A model generated the notes under the pieces. The model was not told the DNA's origin. It saw only the letters and a list, made by a program, of their open reading frames with translations, and did no database searches. DNA of 64,000 bases. It comes from Erysipelotrichaceae bacterium. Lineage in GTDB: Bacteria; Bacillota_I; Bacilli_A; Erysipelotrichales; Erysipelotrichaceae. Where the stretch lies: contig JAFWGU010000023.1 of assembly GCA_017512285.1 (NCBI GenBank), positions 1-64,000 on the forward strand, given 5' to 3'. Shown here piece by piece: positions 60,787 to 64,000 of this stretch. Every line of letters begins with the position of its first letter. Position 1 is the first letter of the stretch. The translations under genes and the position numbers were made by a program.

Positions 60787-60810
60787 GAAAGGATCATTCC
60801 TTTCTTTTCT
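60785..60810 (+). terminator. Terminator of asnA-nadE (first)
   Basis: AAGAAAGGA (60785-60793) pairs with TCCTTTCTT (60798-60806) around TCAT, then TTCT. Confidence 0.82.
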
Positions 60811-60832
60811 TATCAAACAATAATTTACATAT

Positions 60833-60854
60833 GGGACTACATGTCCCTTTTTTT
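60833..60854 (+). terminator. Terminator of asnA-nadE (second, tandem)
   Basis: GGGAC (60833-60837) and GTCCC (60843-60847) pair around TACAT, followed by seven T. Two terminators in a row isolate the next gene. Confidence 0.85.
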
Positions 60855-60883
60855 GTGAAATTATGTGGAATAATCATGACGTA

Positions 60884-60912
60884 TTGAAAAGGCATATGAC
60901 GTTTTCTAGAAT
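60884..60912 (+). promoter_or_regulatory. Promoter of the small membrane protein gene
   Basis: TTGAAA (60884-60889), 17-base spacer, TAGAAT (60907-60912). It lies downstream of the first in-frame ATG (60863), which shows that the later ATG is the real start. Confidence 0.68.
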
Positions 60913-60928
60913 TATTTTGGGAAACGAT

Positions 60929-61387
60929 ATGGAACACAAGTCTCATAGAATAAGAATTGCCAACATACCAGAGGGCAAGATAATGTATTCTCTTACAAAC
61001 AGAGTCAAGGGAATCATTATCTGTTTTGTCATTCTTACAGTTCTGGCTTTGTTCTATAAAGAGTATGTTCTGCTTGTCATAAACCTGCTGGCTGCGCTGT
61101 ACTTCACATTTAGAAATGCAAAGATCCTCATCCGTGGTTACGATGGTTTTCTTGTCATCACTGACAGGGATAATGATGAGTACGGCGATATATTATACAA
61201 TTCGGAAATAAGCTATTGGGAATACCGCATCAAGAGCAATTCCAACCAGGTTATGTTCTATCTCGCAGATGGGGAGAAGTATCTGCTTGATCACGATGTA
61301 GTCATATCGCTTCATGATTATCTGAGCAAAACCATGCCGGATAAGGAAATAAAGAACCGCAAAGAGAGAATGGAGAAGGGAGTCTGA
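60929..61387 (+). CDS. Small membrane protein of unknown function
   Basis: 152 aa, not recognised. A basic N-terminus of about 30 residues is followed by two close transmembrane helices (GIIICFVILTVLALF and YVLLVINLLAALYF), with only KEY or so between them. A soluble domain of about 80 residues (DGFLVITDRDNDEYG, then EISYWEYRIKSNSNQVMFYL) follows, with a PH-like or bPH2-like beta pattern. I chose ATG 60929 because the promoter lies between it and earlier ATG codons at 60863 and 60896. The ribosome site (GGGAAA) is weak. Monocistronic between tandem terminators and its own. Confidence 0.7.
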   Translation: MEHKSHRIRIANIPEGKIMYSLTNRVKGIIICFVILTVLALFYKEYVLLVINLLAALYFTFRNAKILIRGYDGFLVITDRDNDEYGDILYNSEISYWEYRIKSNSNQVMFYLADGEKYLLDHDVVISLHDYLSKTMPDKEIKNRKERMEKGV

Positions 61388-61402
61388 AAGACTTCTTTTT
61401 CA
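61376..61402 (+). terminator. Terminator of the small membrane protein gene
   Basis: GGAGTC and GACTTC pair (one G-U) around TGAAA, followed by TTTTTC. The stop codon lies within the hairpin. Confidence 0.75.
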
Positions 61403-61413
61403 TTTTAAACAGA

Positions 61414-61441
61414 TTGAATTGTTTTTCTGTTAATGTATAAT
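61414..61441 (+). promoter_or_regulatory. Promoter of guaB
   Basis: TTGAAT (61414-61419), 16-base spacer, TATAAT (61436-61441). No purine riboswitch is seen; the leader is only about 25 bases. Confidence 0.72.
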
Positions 61442-61470
61442 AATTAAAAATGATTTTGAAGGGGGATCAC

Positions 61471-62967
61471 ATGGCATATTTTTTCAAGGAAGAATCACAT
61501 ACATTCAGTGAATATCTTTTGATTCCTGGCTATTCTGATGAAAACTGCATTCCATCAAATGTTAGCCTCAAGACACCACTTGTAAAGTTCAGAAAAGGTG
61601 AAGAACCAGCTTTGCATCTTAACATACCTCTGACAAGCGCAATAATGCAGTCAGTATCTGACGACAGAATGGCAATTGCCCTGGCCAAGGAAGGCGGCCT
61701 GTCATTTGTATACGGCAATCAGTCCATTGCTTCTGAAGCAGAAATGGTTGCAAGAGTTAAGAGTTACAAGGCAGGATTCGTTGTGTCAGACTCAAATCTC
61801 AAGCAGGATGCTACACTTGAAGATGTACTTAAACTGCTGAAGACAACAGGACATTCAACAATGGCAGTTACTGATGATGGAACAGCTAATGGTAAGCTTC
61901 TGGGCGTCGTTACCAGCCGTGACTACAGAATATCAAGAATGTCCTTGGATACACCTGTAGAAACATTCATGACTCCATTCGAAAAACTTATATACGGTGA
62001 AGAAGGCATCAGTCTTTCTCAGGCGAATGACATCATATGGGATCATAAGCTGAATGCATTGCCAATCATAAATGAAGAACAGAAACTGTGTTACTTCGTA
62101 TTCAGAAAGGACTATGATTCCCATAAGGAAAACCCGGATGAACTGCTTGATGAAAACAAGAGATTCCTGGTAGGTGCCGGCATAAATACCCGTGACTTCA
62201 CGGAAAGAGTTCCGGCTCTTGTTGAAGCAGGGGCTGACATTCTCTGCATTGACTCTTCAGAGGGCTTTACTGTCTGGCAGGAGAGAACGATCAAGTGGAT
62301 CAAGGAAAACTATGGAGACAGCGTAAAAGTCGGCGCAGGCAACGTTGTTGACGCTGAAGGCTTCAATTTCCTGGTAAATGCCGGTGCTGATTTTGTAAAG
62401 ATCGGCATTGGCGGAGGTTCCATCTGTATTACCAGAGAAACAAAGGGCATAGGACGTGGTCAGGCATCAGCAGTAATTTCTGTCGCCAGAGCACGACAGG
62501 AGTATTTTGAAAAAACCGGCATTTATGTACCTATCTGTTCAGATGGCGGTATCGTATATGACTATCACATCACACTGGCCCTGGCAATGGGAGCAGACTT
62601 CGTAATGCTGGGCAGATACTTTGCCCGCTTTGATGAATCACCGACAAGCAAGCTTATCGTAAATGGCAACTATGTAAAGGAATACTGGGGTGAAGGCAGC
62701 AACCGTGCCAGAAACTGGCAGAGATATGAAGATGAAGGTACACTGACCTTTGAAGAAGGCGTAGACTCCTATGTACCGTATGCAGGTGCATTGAAGGACA
62801 ATGTCAGACTCACGGTAGCCAAGATCAAGTCAACAATGACCAACTGCGGCGCATTAACCATCAAGGAACTGCAGCAGAAGGCAAAACTGACTCTGGTATC
62901 AAGCACATCCATCGTAGAAGGCGGTGCCCACGACGTCATAGTCAAAAACAAGGATCAATTCAAGTAG
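61471..62967 (+). CDS. guaB: IMP dehydrogenase, Tritrichomonas-like type
   Basis: Oxidises IMP to XMP, the committed step to GMP; 498 aa. CBS pair at about residues 105-225 ([20 protein letters not shown]). The catalytic loop is [20 protein letters not shown] with Cys319, followed by [34 protein letters not shown] and the flap [15 protein letters not shown]. From memory these segments, the opening ([21 protein letters not shown]) and the number of the catalytic Cys agree closely with the Tritrichomonas foetus enzyme rather than with the common bacterial GIGPGSICTTR form. ATG 61471 is chosen behind AAGGGGGAT; an in-frame ATG at 61450 lies before it. Confidence 0.95.
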   Translation: MAYFFKEESHTFSEYLLIPGYSDENCIPSNVSLKTPLVKFRKGEEPALHLNIPLTSAIMQSVSDDRMAIALAKEGGLSFVYGNQSIASEAEMVARVKSYKAGFVVSDSNLKQDATLEDVLKLLKTTGHSTMAVTDDGTANGKLLGVVTSRDYRISRMSLDTPVETFMTPFEKLIYGEEGISLSQANDIIWDHKLNALPIINEEQKLCYFVFRKDYDSHKENPDELLDENKRFLVGAGINTRDFTERVPALVEAGADILCIDSSEGFTVWQERTIKWIKENYGDSVKVGAGNVVDAEGFNFLVNAGADFVKIGIGGGSICITRETKGIGRGQASAVISVARARQEYFEKTGIYVPICSDGGIVYDYHITLALAMGADFVMLGRYFARFDESPTSKLIVNGNYVKEYWGEGSNRARNWQRYEDEGTLTFEEGVDSYVPYAGALKDNVRLTVAKIKSTMTNCGALTIKELQQKAKLTLVSSTSIVEGGAHDVIVKNKDQFK

Positions 62968-62992
62968 AAGCAATTCTACTTGTTTTGTTTTA
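62961..62992 (+). terminator. Terminator of guaB
   Basis: CAAGTAGAA (62961-62969) and TTCTACTTG (62974-62982) pair around GCAA, followed by TTTTGTTTT. Confidence 0.9.
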
Positions 62993-63021
62993 ATGGGTCT
63001 CATAATACGCAGTGCTTTTGA

Positions 63022-63050
63022 TTAACATATAAAAATGATTGTGATAAAAT
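63022..63050 (+). promoter_or_regulatory. Promoter of guaA
   Basis: TTAACA (63022-63027), 17-base spacer, TAAAAT (63045-63050), with TGA before the -10. Confidence 0.65.
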
Positions 63051-63078
63051 TAAGAATATTTTAGGAGGAAAAAGTCTT

Positions 63079-64000
63079 ATGAGCGGGAATGTACGTCCGG
63101 AATCAATGAAGAGAATCGTCAATAAAGAACTGGCAGAAGCGTTCATTGAAGAACAGATCAGAGAAATCAGAGAACAGGTTGGAAACAGAAAAGTCTTACT
63201 GGCCTTAAGTGGTGGTGTTGACTCAAGTGTCGTAGCTGCCTTACTGATCAAGGCAATCGGCAAGAAGTTAACCTGTGTACACGTTAATCACGGTTTATTA
63301 AGAAAAGGTGAACCGGAACAGGTCATCGAAGTATTCAGAAATCAGATGGATGCAAATCTCATCTATGTCGATGCAGTAGACCGTTTCCTGGATGCATTAA
63401 AGGATGTAAGCGAGCCTGAAACAAAGCGTAAGATAATCGGCAAGATCTTCATCGATGTATTCGTAGAAGAAGCCAGAAAGCTTGAAGGCGTTGAATTGCT
63501 GGCTCAGGGAACCATTTATCCTGACATTCTTGAGTCAAAGGGTGTTAAGGCCCACCATAACGTTGGCGGCTTACCGGAAGATCTCAAGTTTGAACTTGTT
63601 GAACCTGTAAAACTCCTTTACAAGGACGAAGTAAGAGTTGTCGGTGAAGCTCTCGGCTTACCGCACAGCATGGTATACAGACAGCCATTCCCAGGTCCGG
63701 GCTTAGGTGTCAGATGCACTGGAGCCATTACCAGAGACCGTCTGAACTCATTGAGAGAAGCAGATGCGATCGTAAGAGAAGAAATAGGAAAACTGGAAAA
63801 TCTTCCATGGCAGTTCTTTGCCGTAATTCCTGACATTCAGTCAACAGGAATCAAGGACGGCAAGCGCTACATGGGCTGGCCAGTAGTCATCAGAGCAATT
63901 GATACCGTTGATGCCGTAACTGCCAAGAGCGTGATTCTTCCAATTGAGACGCTGCTCACAATACGTGACAGAATCATCGCTGAGGTTCCGGGTGTTAACC
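63079..64000 (+). CDS. guaA: GMP synthase, ATP-pyrophosphatase part only (no glutaminase domain); 3' end outside window
   Basis: Aminates XMP to GMP. The first 307 residues are visible and the frame runs off the right edge. AGGAGG (about 63063) and a promoter fix the start at 63079, and the protein begins within 45 residues of the PP-loop VLLALSGGVDSSVVAALL. The class I glutamine amidotransferase domain of about 190 residues that precedes this in normal GuaA is absent, and the 111-base space after guaB cannot hold it. QGTIYPDILES and FPGPGLGVR are normal. It either takes ammonia or works with a separate amidotransferase subunit, as in archaea. Confidence 0.95.
   Translation, partial: MSGNVRPESMKRIVNKELAEAFIEEQIREIREQVGNRKVLLALSGGVDSSVVAALLIKAIGKKLTCVHVNHGLLRKGEPEQVIEVFRNQMDANLIYVDAVDRFLDALKDVSEPETKRKIIGKIFIDVFVEEARKLEGVELLAQGTIYPDILESKGVKAHHNVGGLPEDLKFELVEPVKLLYKDEVRVVGEALGLPHSMVYRQPFPGPGLGVRCTGAITRDRLNSLREADAIVREEIGKLENLPWQFFAVIPDIQSTGIKDGKRYMGWPVVIRAIDTVDAVTAKSVILPIETLLTIRDRIIAEVPGVN

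Noticed and set aside
62968-63078. Purine riboswitch or a missing GATase domain before guaA
   Set aside because: The 111 bases hold a terminator, a promoter and a ribosome site. There is no room for either and no aptamer motif.

Overview
The window reads as chromosomal core sequence of a low-to-mid GC Gram-positive bacterium (Bacillota; Erysipelotrichia-like is my best guess, by inference only). The evidence is a threonine T-box, two HrcA/CIRCE operators, a PyrR attenuator, DnaB/DnaI-type helicase loading, RNase J, a CcpA-type cre site and strong AGGAGG ribosome-binding sites. I saw no phage, IS element, CRISPR array, rRNA or tRNA. Both ends cut a gene: htpG at the left and guaA at the right.

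Layout. 1-6.3 kb: htpG (3' part), an RsmF-type methyltransferase, two HAD phosphatases in divergent orientation, an unlisted 56-residue bacteriocin-like peptide, radC and a histidine-free ZnuA-like lipoprotein. 6.4-16 kb: a tight seven-gene run polA, mutM-coaE (fused), dnaB, dnaI, pfkA, pyk and an M29 aminopeptidase, joining replication and repair to lower glycolysis. 16-20.7 kb: nadR, T-box-controlled thrS (no TGS domain) and an M18 aminopeptidase. 20.7-22.1 kb (minus): a DUF4956 membrane protein and a VTC-type polyphosphate polymerase behind a PhoP-box-like repeat array. 22.3-28.6 kb: an ADP-ribosylglycohydrolase-family protein and a BMP/NupABC-type nucleoside ABC transporter with a cre site on its promoter. 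28.7-33.2 kb: GNAT, CNNM/CBS protein, and a hypothetical-MscS-hypothetical operon. 33.2-38.7 kb: pyrR-uraA behind an attenuator, a HAD phosphatase, a CDF exporter and a MATE exporter. 38.7-43.7 kb (minus): adenine deaminase, a variant metallophosphoesterase, RNase J and def. 43.9-49.7 kb: ftsW, rsmD, coaD, an M24 peptidase, proS (minus) and a CPBP protease. 49.7-57 kb: hrcA-grpE-dnaK-dnaJ and clpB. 57-64 kb: asnA, a Gfo/Idh oxidoreductase, nadE, a small membrane protein, guaB and guaA.

The most interesting theme is at the right end. Three consecutive amidation enzymes look ammonia-dependent rather than glutamine-dependent. AsnA uses ammonia by nature. NadE keeps its glutaminase domain but has lost the catalytic Glu and Cys. 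GuaA has no glutaminase domain at all. Between them lies an IMP dehydrogenase that closely resembles the Tritrichomonas foetus enzyme. Other points worth a look are the MutM-CoaE fusion, a ThrRS without TGS, a metal-binding-type lipoprotein without a single histidine, SD-sequestering hairpins before the small peptide and before dnaJ, Pho-box-like repeats before the polyphosphate genes, and three genes that appear to be leaderless with the same -10-to-ATG spacing.

Functionally the window combines purine and pyrimidine salvage (nucleoside ABC importer, adenine deaminase, uracil permease, GuaB/GuaA), NAD and CoA synthesis (NadR, NadE, two CoA enzymes), translation and RNA maturation, and protein quality control under HrcA.
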